A stretch of 64,000 nucleotides of DNA from Peronospora farinosa (GCA_947646735.1 CANTFK010000800.1:62001-126000); one strand, 5' to 3'. Counted from the first letter of the stretch, positions 43,651-55,169 are shown. Made by a program: numbers and translations. Notes: generated from the letters alone by a model not told the origin.

Positions 43651-45639
43651 CTACAGAACAGCGACACTCACCTGCGCAGTGATATTGTGACAGAACCGAT
43701 GAAGCAGCGGGTGCGTCTCGAATACCAGACCCCCTGGTCGAAAAGCGGGACCAATCGTCTGTCGGTCAGATGGCGAAGCGTCAGGAAGCTCCGACAGTAG
43801 TAATCCATGGCAAAACCAGTGGATCCCATCGTCACTTGGTGCAAAGTGACGGGGTGGGTTTGGCCGTGTTCGATCTCCGTTAAGTAACTTTCGATTATGC
43901 CTTCGCCAAGAATCCTCCAGCGATAGCCCTTTAATTTCTGTGGTGCCTGTCGAAGGCGCAGTGGCGGTGTCGAGTGCAATTCTGTCCCGATGGGCAAGTC
44001 CGGGATGATAACAGGAGGGCTGTTGCCCACCGTCGGAGTTTCGCGTCCGAATGGGGGCCGGGTTGACCCGGAGGTATTGGGACCCGTATGACGACTTCCG
44101 CTGGCCCCGTACGCAAGATGTGAAGGTGTTCGAGAATGCAGTCCCTATACATAAGTTTGCACTCCATTTGAAGGTGACCCAGAACCTCTGAATTTCTTCC
44201 GGCATATCATCATACCATAGTAGGTGTGTGTGGAAAGGGTCAATGAACGACAACACCAACTTATCCTCATGGTAACTCGGTCAAGTAAAGCCGTCGAGTG
44301 AGCACGGATCCATACGGTCAACTGGTCTTGTTGGTCTGTGGTCGGGGCGAGCCGTTCGCTCAGCTCTTGCTTCAGTTCCTGTCCTGGCGAGCGTGCTCTA
44401 CTAGGCGATGTCCTTAGTTGAGCCTGAGCCGAAGTCAAGATTGTTACGTCCGGCCCCTGACTGCCCCGAGAAGCCCATACTCGCCAGGCAGCAAAGTATT
44501 TATCCGGTTTCTGAGTAAGCCAAGTCACCGTATGCTTTATTCGTTGTGATTCACCGTTACCGAAACAGTCGTTAGCCCGATGCCTTCCGATTGCTTTGGC
44601 GTCACTAGCAACCCAGGATTTACCTTGTGGCGACACTTTCCGTCGTTGTCGCGTGCGCCTACAGAAAATGCTTGTAGAGATTGTGCAGATCCTTTTACGC
44701 CCATCGTGGTAATTCAAAGGCTCTCGCAGTGAATAATAAAGAGAAAAACACGATGGAGTTGAGAAGTAGTACACAATTTTCCACGTTCGTTGCCACTCGT
44801 GTCGTTGTTAGGTATCGCCTTTGAATCTTTCGGATCCGCTGGGCCCAGTTCTTGATCACTAATTCCCCTGTTTTAATCTCACATCCCAGGTACCGAGTTG
44901 TTTCGCCCGTAGGGACGATAGCGAAGACCTCGTATTGCTCGAGCTTGACAGACCGATCTAAACAGATCAGCTGACTCTTTGACGATCGAACATGGAGGCC
45001 GCAAAGAGCGCCAAATACTCGTACAACCTGTTAAGCGTGAGGGATTTGATCCGCTGTTTTCAGAAATAGGGTGGTGTCATTCACAAATGCCGAAAAGAGA
45101 TGGGTCTGACCAGACTGCTCAGGCGCTTGTAGCTCGTGAAGATTTAAGTCCTGCTGAAGTGCGATACTCAAGACCTCAACGACTAGCAAAAACAACAGAG
45201 GTGCTAACGGGCACCCTTGCCGGATTCCTGACCGGACTGGGAGAGGGGTGAAATGACAACCGTTGACGACGAAACTGGCTGTCGTGCCGGTGTGAATTCG
45301 TCGGACTAGGTCGATGAATCACACGTCATGCCCAAACTGGAGTAGAGTCTCGTACATAAACTTCCGGTCCACGGTATCGTAAGCCTTCTTAAACTTTAGC
45401 AGCAATAGACAGCGACTGGTTGCTGCCGGCACCTCCTCTTGCTCCATTGCAGTCGACAAGAGAGCCATCATCATCATAAATGTTTTGGCCATTTTGCGCC
45501 CATGAACAAAGCCTTGTTGGGAATCACTAATAACCTGAGGTATAATAGACTTTAATCGCGCAGCAAGTACCTTGGCAAACATACGACTAAAAAATGGTCT
45601 ATATATTAATTCAGAAATTTTATCCAAAAAAATGAACAA
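43651..45639 (-). mobile_element. LINE I, inverted relative of LINE H
   Basis: On the minus strand it runs from RT (KVLAARLKSIIPQVISDSQQGF) through the same QGCPLAPLL region to part of the C-terminal domain, and is truncated at both ends. It carries the same TGA stop after FGHDV, the same FVND active-site change and the same TAA as LINE H. Confidence 0.85.
43862..45514 (-). repeat. Large inverted repeat of LINE sequence, right arm
   Basis: Reverse-complement partner of 39,703-41,355. The spacer between the arms is about 2.5 kb. Confidence 0.85.
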
Positions 45640-46503
45640 GTTTTAAATTTAACCACTGAACAACGTGGTTCTAGAGCATCTAACTAATGAGCACATTGGC
45701 TATAAGTACGTTGATGACGCAAATTTTCTCGATCTGCTTCATGCCGAGGTAACCGTGCATTGTTTCCTTTGAGGGCAAGTCATCCTTACAAGATGCTATC
45801 GTGCCATCTTCGTCTGCGGCCTTATACTCGTACCAACGCTGTGGATGCTGATTTCGATGGTGCTGCAGATAGCTGTCTTTTCGAAGAAAAAGAGACGCCG
45901 TAAAGAACTTAATGTTCTTTGTACACTCTCGCTTGAAACAGATATTCTCTTCGCGGCTGAAGGATTCACATAGTATGCACTCGGCAGAAATTTTTAATAC
46001 TAGGCTTGCAGCTAGATGAGGTGCTCCGCTGAGCCACTCAGACTAAGAAGTGCAGGTCGTGGCTCTCCTGGGAACGCGTCGTACACTTTGATGGCAGCTA
46101 CATGGTGTAAGGAGTAGTTGCAAGAATCCGGTTATTGAATAAAGCTAGTCTTGCTGCCTTGCTATTATGGTCGCCGTTGAAGCTACGAGGACGTGATAAG
46201 GCGGTGGGCTTCATGCAGGTTGGAGGAGGGAGACGATGGAGACGTAAGGAACGCTGTAGCTAACGGAACGCTTTAGTTGACGGAACGCTTTAGTTGACGG
46301 AACGCTCTAGATGACGGAACACTCGTGACGAGGCGGCACAGAAAGCGAGGGAGGCGCTGGGAGCACGAAAGAGCGCGAAAGATGTTGGCGGGGATGGCCA
46401 CGCACTCCTTAGTCCGCGTCCTGTACCTTTTAATGTCGTTCTTGGCATTCTTGTCATTTTTATTGTTTTTAGGACTTCGCGAGATATTTATTTATGGCGT
46501 CAT
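45640..46503. other. Unassigned stretch with short repeats
   Basis: Near 46,255-46,325 a 17-20 bp unit (ACGGAACGCTTTAGTTG) is repeated about four times. No gene is recognised. Confidence 0.45.
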
Positions 46504-46954
46504 ATGGACTTTTACATTATAAAATCCAGGAGTAAAAGGGCTGCCCATGACCGACCTTGTCATTCCCTAATTGAATGTAAAAGCGTGAGCGAGGCTTTAC
46601 GTTTTGTGGATAAGCGATTAGTCGTGACACGAAAGTCCTTCACGCGATGGCAAGCGCCCAGGACAAGCAAAACAATATGCGGACCATCATGGTCGCAAAA
46701 CATGGAGCGCTTTAGTGTTGGGGACAAAATGCTACTAAGTAATGCTACCCTACCTAAAAATGAAGTTTCTTGTACTACCTGATAGTACTACTAAATTACT
46801 GCCTCGGTTCATCGGGCCTTTTACGGTGGTCGAGGAGGTTGGAGACTTAAACTATAAGCTCACTCTCTCATATATGAAGACACAACCCGTATCTACGTTG
46901 TCCATCTACGCGATATTTGGATCCATAAGAGATAACATATCCGCATCGGTCTAA
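46504..46954 (+). pseudogene. Gypsy integrase C-terminal fragment
   Basis: Two overlapping frames give FSVGDKMLLSNATLPKN, then KLLPRFIGPFTVVEEVGDLNYKLTL, typical of the region after the gypsy integrase core. It is isolated; no core or LTR is attached. Confidence 0.7.
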
Positions 46955-47263
46955 CGAGAAGAGACCGAGCTCGATCCCAGAGCCTGTTTGGTTGATCTAT
47001 GTTATGATGGAGGCCGACTCCTCACTGATGGCCACCACGACTTTTAAATTCCTGCAAGGGCATCAAGACACTGTTGCGATGCGGAGGTCGCATCTGGCAT
47101 TTTAGCAGACCGCACTGATGCATTCGGTTGGCTAACGAAGTCATCTGTCGGAAATGAAAGCTGCGAATTTAAATGTGTCGGAGTGGATTCTCTCAGATAG
47201 CCGCCGAATTTCGTCGTGCATCTCAGCGTCGAGACAGCTTGTTATGAATGGGGTCATTCTCTT
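46955..47263. other. Unassigned stretch
   Basis: These 309 bp lie between the integrase fragment and the truncated end of element B. Nothing recognisable. Confidence 0.35.
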
Positions 47264-47484
47264 GCATCGAAAATGACGCTAAAGGGCTTATCCGCGTCTG
47301 CCATTGCCAAGACCGGTGCGTCTACAAGAGATTGCTTCACTGAAGTGAACGCATCTTCTTGTTCCTTTGACCAAGTCCATTCTGCATTCTTTTTCAAAAG
47401 GTCAGACAATGGCTTAGTCTGCTCCGCATAATTCTTGCTGTACTTATGCAAGTAATTAGCGAGCCCAAGGAATTGGCGCAAATC
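47264..47484 (-). pseudogene. Element B RT connection and start of RNase H
   Basis: Reads LRQFLGLANYLHKYSKN, then DAPVLAMADADKPFSVIFDA, where the element is cut. It was once continuous with the RT part that ends at VKDL near 48,667. Confidence 0.78.
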
Positions 47485-48661
47485 TGTGGTGGAGTGGGAT
47501 TCGCAAAATTGCTGATGCGACTCCAACTCTCCACTGGCGCCCGGACGACCGACTAACGGAGGGAGTACCCCGATTCCGTGTATATAGCCTTCCTCACCTT
47601 GTGTACCCGTCGGTACGGCGGGTTGCTTTCTTTTTGGTGGACTTGAGTCGATGTTGATCCTAATCGGGTTAGAGATAGGGGGTTTTGGTGATCTTGTGAA
47701 AATTTCACGAGATCGACCGAGTATTTGTTTGTTGATCGTACCAATAGATTCCAATAGTCCAATAAAGCGAAGCTTGAATCTTCTGACCACTTGAGCAGAA
47801 CCTTATGACCACTTGATTCGTCCTGCACTTGCTTGCCCTTACTTGTTGTTTCTGCGTCCGATCGCAGTTGAGTTGTTGTGGTGAGAATTCCTTCACCTGG
47901 CCAAACAATTCAGGGTGCACTTGTAGTCGATATTCTCGGCGTCGGGAGGCCAAATATCCTGCCCGGAATAAAGAAGTCGACGCGTGTACTTATAAGCCAA
48001 TTGAACTTTGTTTAATGTTAATTAATCAATACCAAAACCTATGATTTTTCCTATCTGTAGCTCCGGATATATTGCCACGTATCGCCCTTTCGGAAAAATC
48101 AAATCTTGTAATGTGGTCCACTCCAATATCGCCGCGATCTGGATCGCTACCTCGATTGGATCTAATACCATTTTTGTATCGGATCGCGGTACTTATTTTA
48201 GTATCGGATCGCGATACTAATAATTAGTTTCGGATCGCGGTACTAATAATTAGTATCGGATCGCGGTCCGCCAAATCACGACTTGTCCTCTTCACCGTTC
48301 CTCGGGTCATGTGAGATGGTACATCTATATGGCATGTCATATCCACTTCCTTCCAGTCTTTCATAGCAACGTAATCCACACCAGACCGTCTTCCACATAC
48401 TTGGATGTACCAATCCTCCTTCTTAGCGATCGCGTTGACGCGGATCACCATCGAAAATACTGGAGATCGCAATTGCGTAGTTTCTAAACCATAGTTAACT
48501 CCACATAGAACTGCGCACTCCACCATTCACTGTTTTCCATCCCATTTGACATCATCTCGAAACCTTTCTGCGAGATCGCGATTCATCAATATTGGCCATT
48601 TCGGACTTAACCGAAAATATGCGATCACACTTTGCCAATTTCACTCCTTTGCTTCGCCACA
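47485..48661 (+). mobile_element. Solo LTR inserted in element B
   Basis: The 1,177-bp insert starts TGTGGTGGAG and ends TTCGCCACA, so it has TG...CA ends. The flanks are AATC on the left and GATC on the right. Element A shows the uninterrupted target (GCAAATCCTTCAC on this strand), so the insertion made a 4-bp duplication of AATC and one copy later changed. Its left 150 bp match the LTR end at 37.5-37.66 kb. No internal gypsy genes are present, which fits a solo LTR. Confidence 0.78.
48176..48272. repeat. 26-bp tandem repeat inside the solo LTR
   Basis: About 3.8 copies of a unit like GTATCGGATCGCGGTACTAA plus an AT-rich tail (TAATTA). The core CGGATCGCGGTA is conserved in each copy. Confidence 0.85.
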
Positions 48662-49380
48662 GATCCTTCACATGACGTGGGATTGGCCATTCCTTTACAG
48701 CCTTTACTTTTTCTGGGTCTGCTCGTACACCGTGTGCACCTACGATGCAGCCCAATACAGGTATATCGGGGACCCCTATTACGTACTTTTGCAAGTTTAC
48801 GTATAATTGGGCAGCACCCAGAGTCTGCAACACAGCGTCTAAATAATGCTTGTGCAACTCTATTGCACTTAGACCGTCCTCCGCCCTACTATGCATGAAT
48901 GCATTGTCAAAGTAATGGGGCGCGTAGGCACGGTGCTGACGCATCACGTGATCCACCACTCGGTTGAATGTTGCCGGAGAACATTTTTCAACCCTTGTGG
49001 CGTCACAAGCCACTCCCACAGCATACCGCTTGGGGTGCTTACTGCCGTTTTGGCTACATCGGTATCTCTCAAGAGAACCTGATAGTAGCCATCCTTCAGA
49101 TCCAACGCGGAAAAGATAGTTGACTTTCCCATGGAATTCAACAAAACATCTTTACGCGGGATCGGCGTTTGTGCCGGGATGGTGTCCGTGTTCAGATTGT
49201 TATAAGCATGAACCACGCGCCATCCACCCGTGGCTTTGCGAACACAGAAGGTCGGGCTGCACTGAGGCGACTTGCTCTCACGTACATGTCCCGCCTTAGC
49301 TCGCTTGTCGAAGAACTCATTGATGTAATCGACTTGTTCCTTCGGCAACGGCCATTGTCTGGTCACACAATAAAGTCCAT
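48662..49380 (-). pseudogene. Element B reverse transcriptase
   Basis: It is nearly identical to the RT of A over VTRQWPLPKEQ ... KNVLRQHSTEWW. It shares the same frameshift there and the same FDN in place of the FDD active site (HYFDNAFMHS). Confidence 0.82.
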
Positions 49381-49728
49381 CCGAATGGACCTCGGTTGAG
49401 TAGGCCGGGCAGAGAACGTCTCAACAGTTCTGTTGAGCGCCTTATTCCGTACCTGCTCAAGCCTTAGCTCATCCTGAGTCTTAGTGATGGACTCAGCGGT
49501 GGCTTTGCTGTTTACTTCGGACGCGTCCCTACGCTGTTCGAGCACAAACGCCTCAAATTGCTCCAACTGAGCAACATGTTGCTCAGGAGGACAATGCAAG
49601 AGGTTGAACAGGGCTTGTTCACCAAGTCCCTGTGCCATATGCTCTGCCAACTCCCTATGATGTTGGGAGAGGTGAGGGAAGTCACTCCAGTCTATGTTAA
49701 GGACCATCTTAACCACACGCACGCTCAT
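49381..49728 (-). pseudogene. Element B gag, N-terminal part
   Basis: Reads MSVRVVKMVLNIDWSDF, EHMAQGLGEQALFNLL, and ARPTQPRSIRMD, then runs straight into RT sequence. It is only about 70% identical to the gag of A by eye. Confidence 0.75.
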
Positions 49729-49908
49729 AGAGACGGGTCGTGGGAAGGACTACTAGCGCTATCAAGTGTAGACGAGCACTTCTACGAAGTTGCCTCGTGC
49801 TACTTAGCACACACCTTCAGCACAAGCAAGGAAGCGGTAAGACTGTCTTACCTTCGCGTGAGAGGGTGGTTATGTTGTTGGTCGACTGCTTAAGCAGTCG
49901 TACCACCA

Positions 49909-50366
49909 CTTTACTCTCGCTTAAGTGAGAGTGTAACGAACTTCTAAACAAGAAATCACCGACGTCACGTAGAAGCTTTTTTAGCTTCTCGTGCGTGGTG
50001 CTTATGTTTAAGTAAATTCAAGACTGAGCTATATTTAATGAATTATAATTAAATATAAACTTAACTACGGATTGGCTATATATGTATATAGATCGGATAC
50101 GCGACACTTTAGAAGCGTATCCTGTCGCATGATCTTAAATCTAGATTTAAACTTGCGAATGACGTCCTTCTAAGACGTCGTGATGCCTAGATTCAACTAG
50201 CGAAATCCCTTCTCATGTGAATCCATAAATGGATATCACATTCACGAGGGTGGATCACGTTTGTGTATCGCACCCAAGTGACAGGTCAAAAGTAATCATG
50301 GATACTTTTAGACCAAACATTAAGTACATTACTCAATGTTTACGTGTAACTAGATGCCCTGTTACA
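49909..50366 (-). repeat. LTR of element B
   Basis: It starts (minus strand) TGTAACAGGG at 50,366 and ends before TGGTACGAC, a plausible primer-binding site. It aligns with the LTR of A at roughly 70% by eye. The inner edge is approximate. Confidence 0.65.
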
Positions 50367-50484
50367 CAGATTGAGCATAGTTTCTCCGCTATTAAAGCCG
50401 ATAAAGTCGATATCAAAACTGCTATCATCGACCTCTCATTCGAAGGCGTGTTGCGCAGCAACCAGTTTCCATTGTTGGCCTCAT

Positions 50485-50942
50485 TGTAACGGGGTGAGCC
50501 CGTTACATAATTATGACACTTATATGAAGTGTCAATAAAAATATTATTATAACTAATAAAATTTGACAATATCGTCTTTTCTTATAATATTGTCCCTAGA
50601 TCTCCTTGAAGTTGGAGATGCCCTCTAATTGGTTGATATGGGCCATCATATCAACCAACGCGCTAACCAATGACCGATGGACGCGCGCATTGAGTGGAGG
50701 CAAGTTGTCAACATACATAGTTGTAGTTTAATATAGTTAGCATAGGTTATAACAGATTAGTTTTATTAGATAGTTAATTATATTAAATACAGTTCTCTTT
50801 TTCCCTACTTCTAAGCGTGTTGTTCAGATGTAAAGCTTCCTCTGCCTCTTGTGTAAGAGAGGTTGTGAGGCACCTGCCTTTACTGTCATCAGTGAAGGCA
50901 GACTATACTGGCATCAGTATAGTCGGAGGGTGCCCCATTACA
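50485..50942 (+). repeat. 5' LTR of element C
   Basis: It starts TGTAACGGG and ends ATTACA, followed by CC and TGGTAGCACTACG, a good tRNA primer-binding site also seen in element F. The first 23 bp (50,485-50,507) are an imperfectly spaced palindrome with 9-bp arms (TGTAACGGG / CCCGTTACA). Confidence 0.7.
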
Positions 50943-50956
50943 CCTGGTAGCACTAC

Positions 50957-52266
50957 GTGGTCCGTTCAGCGACCACCGCACCATCCGCTATTGAATCAGC
51001 GGGTGATGAACGTCATCACGCAACGCGTGATAATTTCCGCCATTTGAGTGATCTTGAATGGAATGCGGTTCAGCGTATGGCTGATACCATCGGCAACCCT
51101 GCCGTTGGTGCCATGTTGCTCTTTATTAGCGGATACGACCAACATGCTACCATCGCCAAGTTCATACAACATGAACTTGACGAAATTGTAAAGAAGCTCA
51201 CCTTGCTAGAGGAGCAAGGTTCTCAACAGGTTGACCTATTGAGAGATCAAGGCGCTCAACAAGCTGACTTGTTGATGCAGCAGGGTGCTCAACAGTCTGA
51301 ACTGTTGAGACAACAGCAGGCTAGTGCTGTTGCTGCCGGGTCGACGTGTATACGTCGACCCGAGTCCTTGAAGATTGATGTCTCCAAGTACAAGGAAGTC
51401 GAAAGCGACTCCTTGTTAAGATGGTTCGTCAAACTCGACGATGCCATTGAGGCTCGTCGCATCGATGAAGATGCGATGAAGGTCAATTTCGCCATGTCGA
51501 ACTTGGCAGGACGTGGTTCTTAGGGCTCAAACTGCATGACCCAGACGTTTTCCCAGCGTATGATGTCTTCAAGGCGCGGCTCAAACACACCTTTGAACCG
51601 TCTCGCGCCAAATTCAGGGCTCGGGCTGAGCTCCTGGATTTAAAACAGGGTAAGCGTGATATACACGCTTACGCTCAACACGTACGATACCTCGTTAGTT
51701 GTATCGTGCTTAACCCAATAGATGAACACACGCAGGTTAATGTGTTCATCAAGAGTCTGACAGATGGTCCTGTTAAGACCCACCTGTTCCGCTTGGAACT
51801 AGAATCGCTGGATCAAGCGATCTCTTCAGCGGAAAAGGAGGACTTTAGCCTACAGCAGGCTCACGTCCACTCGGTGTCCTATCGTCCACCGAGGCGACAG
51901 GAGGGCGGAGGTCCAGACCCAATGGACCTCTCCTATGTAGAGAGCGAGCGACCTCTCTCTCCAGGGTACAAGCGATTGCAAAAGTGCAATCGCTGTCAGA
52001 AGTTGGGCCACTACGCTTATGAGTGTATTGCCCCACGTCCAGTGTCTCGTAACACTGGAAGTGACGATAGATCGACTGCCAAGAAAAGCAAGAGACGTGG
52101 ATCCTACGTTGCTGCAGAAACGCAACAACGTGATGGACCATCAATAATGGTCGGGTTCTGTAGGGGCGGAGCGCCCTACAGATCCAGCAACGTCAAAAGA
52201 GTTCGCGGGACTCTTGACGAAGGTTGCTTCCAACCCACAGTCACTGTGTGTTGCCGCTCCCAGTGA
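50957..52266 (+). pseudogene. Gag of element C (one frameshift)
   Basis: 50,957-51,523 has an 11-residue coiled-coil repeat (four copies of a QGAQQxDLLxx type unit). The sequence continues after a frameshift near 51,510 to 52,266, through IHAYAQHVRYLVSCIVLNP to a CCHC knuckle CNRCQKLGHYAYEC with all four ligands. It is the least decayed gag in the window. Confidence 0.78.
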
Positions 52267-52786
52267 TGAGGTATCCTTTATCACCTTGAAGATCGAAGTG
52301 ACAAAGAACATGTCACTTCGCGCCCTAGTTGATTTTGGGGCTTCGAACAACTCTGTTAGACGCCAATCGCTAGATGATCGTAGGCTCAAATATGTTGAGC
52401 GCGAGACCCCTCCAACGAGGATGATGGTGCGCCTTGCAACTGGCGCATCCTTATCAGTAAAGAAACGTGTAGTGGGAATTCACTACACGCTTGAAGGCAA
52501 AAAGTACGATGATGATTTCATCGTACTCGATTTGGATGACAAATTTGATGTCATCCTAAGATTACCATGGCTCAGAAGGTACGAGCCATGGGTCAGCTGG
52601 CAACATCGAACCGTGAAGATGCCTGCCGCTTGTTCATCAGATGGCCATCTGATGAACGTCTTGGAACGTTCACAATCGTGTGAATGTACTACGAGTGAGT
52701 GCGATGGCCTCACTTGTGGTTCAGTCGTTAGTACGACTGCACAAGAACTCAGCGTGACAATTAGACTGCCAGCTGGGCTGTCGTGA
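52214..52786 (+). pseudogene. Protease of element C
   Basis: It overlaps the end of gag. The active site reads VDFGAS, keeping Asp but with Phe in place of Ser. VILRLPWLRRYEPWVSW follows. The reading frame runs past the join with element D into unrelated sequence. Confidence 0.7.
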
Positions 52787-52926
52787 AATTTATGAACCAA
52801 TCGGGCTCGAAGGTCGTCATCAGCAGGGATGACGACACGCGGGGAATCAAAGACGTCCATCGTGTTCGTCAGCAACGGACCGTCAAGCGCGTAACGCTTG
52901 ATGTTGTCGCGTGTTGGTTTCGTCAA
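52771..52926 (-). pseudogene. Element D integrase, N-terminal start
   Basis: Reads IKRYALDGPLL, then VVIPADDDLRARLVHKFHDSPAG, the start of the zinc-binding region, and is cut there. Confidence 0.7.
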
Positions 52927-53015
52927 CTTCGCGAGTAATTTTTCGCTCGGGTCCCCGAGATAGTTGATAATTCCTGCATAGAAGGAATCATTTACGTAGG
53001 ATCAGCGATCTGAGT

Positions 53016-53558
53016 TCAGATCGAAAGCATGGGGGTCGAAATCACAGCATTAATACCCAGTTCAATACAAGACACACATATATCTTCGTCGTCATCAACA
53101 TACTCCGTTTGATGACCCATATCACGCCGGGGAACGTAATTAGGACGACGAGAAAGCGCGTCAGCGAGAATGTTATTCTTGCCAGGCTTGTAATGCACCA
53201 CAAAATTATACTCGGCGAAAAATGACAACCACCGTGCCATACGCTGGGACAAGTGAGGACTCTTGATGGCGGTACGCAATGATGCGTGATCTTTGTAGAT
53301 TGGAAATATCTTTTCGCCGAGCAAATATACTCTAAACTTGATTAGCGCGTAACGCATAGCCAAAAGTTCCTTGTCGTGTACCGGATAATTTTTCTCGGCA
53401 GGTTTCATCTGTCGTGATTGAAAACTCACGACGCGCTCACGACCCTCGTCACCAAATTGCATGAGGGCACATCCTATAGCGAAATTGCTCGCGTCACATA
53501 CGACGTGGAATGGCTTGGAATTGTCAGGTAGCATCAACTCGGACAAGCTATTCTTCAC
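53016..53558 (-). pseudogene. Element D RNase H
   Basis: Well kept: FHVVCDASNFAIGCAL, NYPVHDKELLAMRYAL, YKDHASLRTAIKSPH, then VVHYKPGKNNILADALSRRP. The frame is open for 180 codons. Confidence 0.82.
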
Positions 53559-53559
53559 G

Positions 53560-54786
53560 GAGTCGAAGGCAGATTAATGTTCTGCCGTCCATAACCAGAC
53601 TGCATCTTTCTTGAGCAAAGTCGATAATGGCTGAATTAGCTCAGCATAGTTCTTTGTATACTTATGCAAGTAATTCGCCAGACCGAGCCATTGACGTAAT
53701 TCAGTTTGGTTCCTGTGCGTTGGCCAGGAACAAATCGATGTGATCTTCTCAGGATCAGCGCGGACACCTTCCTTGCTGATGTAGCATCCGAATACTGGAA
53801 TCTCGGGAGCGCAGAAGACACATTTCTATAAATTCTCATACAATTTATTCTCGCGCATAACTTGAAACACCTGCTTCAAGTGTCGAAGGTGTACCTACGT
53901 AGCGCTTAGATTTTGGTCAGCGCGGCTGTGAACAAAAAATGTCGTCAAAGTAGCTCGGTGCGAAATCGCGAAACGGACAAAGAACTTGTGTCACCATCTG
54001 ATTGAACGTAGCTGGAGCGTTCTTAAGACCTTGTGGCATGACTAACCACTCCCAAAGCATCCCACTTGGGATGACGGCCGCAGTGAACGGAATGTCACTG
54101 TCCCTCATCAGGATCTGATAGAAACCGTCTGTCAGATCTATGGCGCTCTCCCGGACATGGTATTCAATACCATGTCTTTTCGAGGGATAGGCGCTTGAGC
54201 CGGGATAGTGGCGTCATTCGGCTTGTTGAAGGCGTGCACAATGCGCCAACCGCCGGTGGATTTCTGTACACAGAAAGTCGGACTTGAATGTCTCGCGGAC
54301 ATGGCCAGCCTTGCCGTGACCCTCGAAAAATTCATCAATAGCGATGACTTGGTCGCGCGGTAGCGTCCACTGCCTTGTCACGCAGTATTTCGATCCTGGC
54401 ACGAGATCTATCTCGTGCCGCACACCACGATCCGCCGGACGCTCAGCTGAAATTTTCTCCGGGAAAATATCGGCGTACTCACGGGCGATATCGTATACAG
54501 GGTTGTTCGAAGCACGAAGAGCATCCCAAGACTGTGCCGCGAAGCGTTCTTCGCGCGCTGATTTAGGCTCGGCGCTCTTTGGGCGAGCCTCCAGAACTTC
54601 TTCATTGGCTGCTTTGGTGGCTGAAACGATGCACACTTGCTCGATGTCGCCGGCATTGAGGTCATGAAGGAAGTCTTTCCATGTAAGGTCTGGCAGAGAT
54701 GTGGTCTCTGCAGCAGTGCACGATGTGCTCGCTACCTCAATGTTAGCGGCCACGACGTGGAGATCCCTCCACATATTCAAGCGCAT
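53560..54786 (-). pseudogene. Element D reverse transcriptase, several frames
   Basis: 54,786-54,214 has RGVRHEIDLVPGSKY, then VTRQWTLPRDQ, then a frameshift. 54,338-54,138 has SPTFCVQKSTGGWRIVHAF. 54,108-53,917 has SGMLWEWLVMPQGLKNAPATFNQ and SYFDDIF, with the catalytic DD kept. 53,839-53,636 has the thumb. Confidence 0.8.
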
Positions 54787-55037
54787 ATACGGATTCCGTC
54801 ACTACGTGATCATCTGCATAAGCTTTTGACGTTAATGTCGTCGCCTCACTGATCGGCGTGCTCCTTTCTTGCACATTATCTTGCGTCTCGAGCCCCTGCT
54901 CGAGACTGGCACGTAGATATCACAGGGTGAGGATGTACCACCGCTAGACGTGGGAGCTCTGTCTCCACCACGTCGGTCTCATGCGGATCCATAGGTCGCC
55001 CATTCTCGTAAATCAGAGGCGGGAGCTCGTCTTCGAC

Positions 55038-55169
55038 CACCTTACTTGTTTGCGGGAGCCTCTGCTCAACCGATGTGCTTGTACGCGATAGACCCTGATC
55101 GACCGCCTCGTTGAAATTTGGGAGCCTCTGCTCGTCCGATGTGTTTGTACGAGGGAACCCCTGCTCGAC
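55038..55169 (-). repeat. 66-bp tandem repeat in the element D linker
   Basis: Two full units and partial flanking units encode a 22-residue repeat (VEQGFPRTNTSDEQRLP and VDQGLSRTSTSVEQRLP types). It lies between protease and RT, a part of gypsy polyproteins that is not conserved. Confidence 0.8.

Larger units (their letters stand above)
47264..50366 (-). mobile_element. Gypsy element B (minus strand, internally deleted, nested insertion)
   Basis: Order on the minus strand is LTR (50,366-49,909), N-terminal gag, then directly RT, then a 1.18-kb inserted LTR, then RT connection and the start of RNase H, ending at about 47,264. It lacks the second half of gag, the protease and the linker, about 2.0 kb by comparison with A. 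The rest of RNase H and the integrase are missing. Confidence 0.82.
50485..52770 (+). mobile_element. Gypsy element C, 5' part only (LTR, gag, protease)
   Basis: It has an LTR, a primer-binding site and an almost intact gag, then stops at about 52,770, inside or just after the protease. There it joins element D of opposite strand. RT, RNase H and integrase are missing. Confidence 0.8.
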
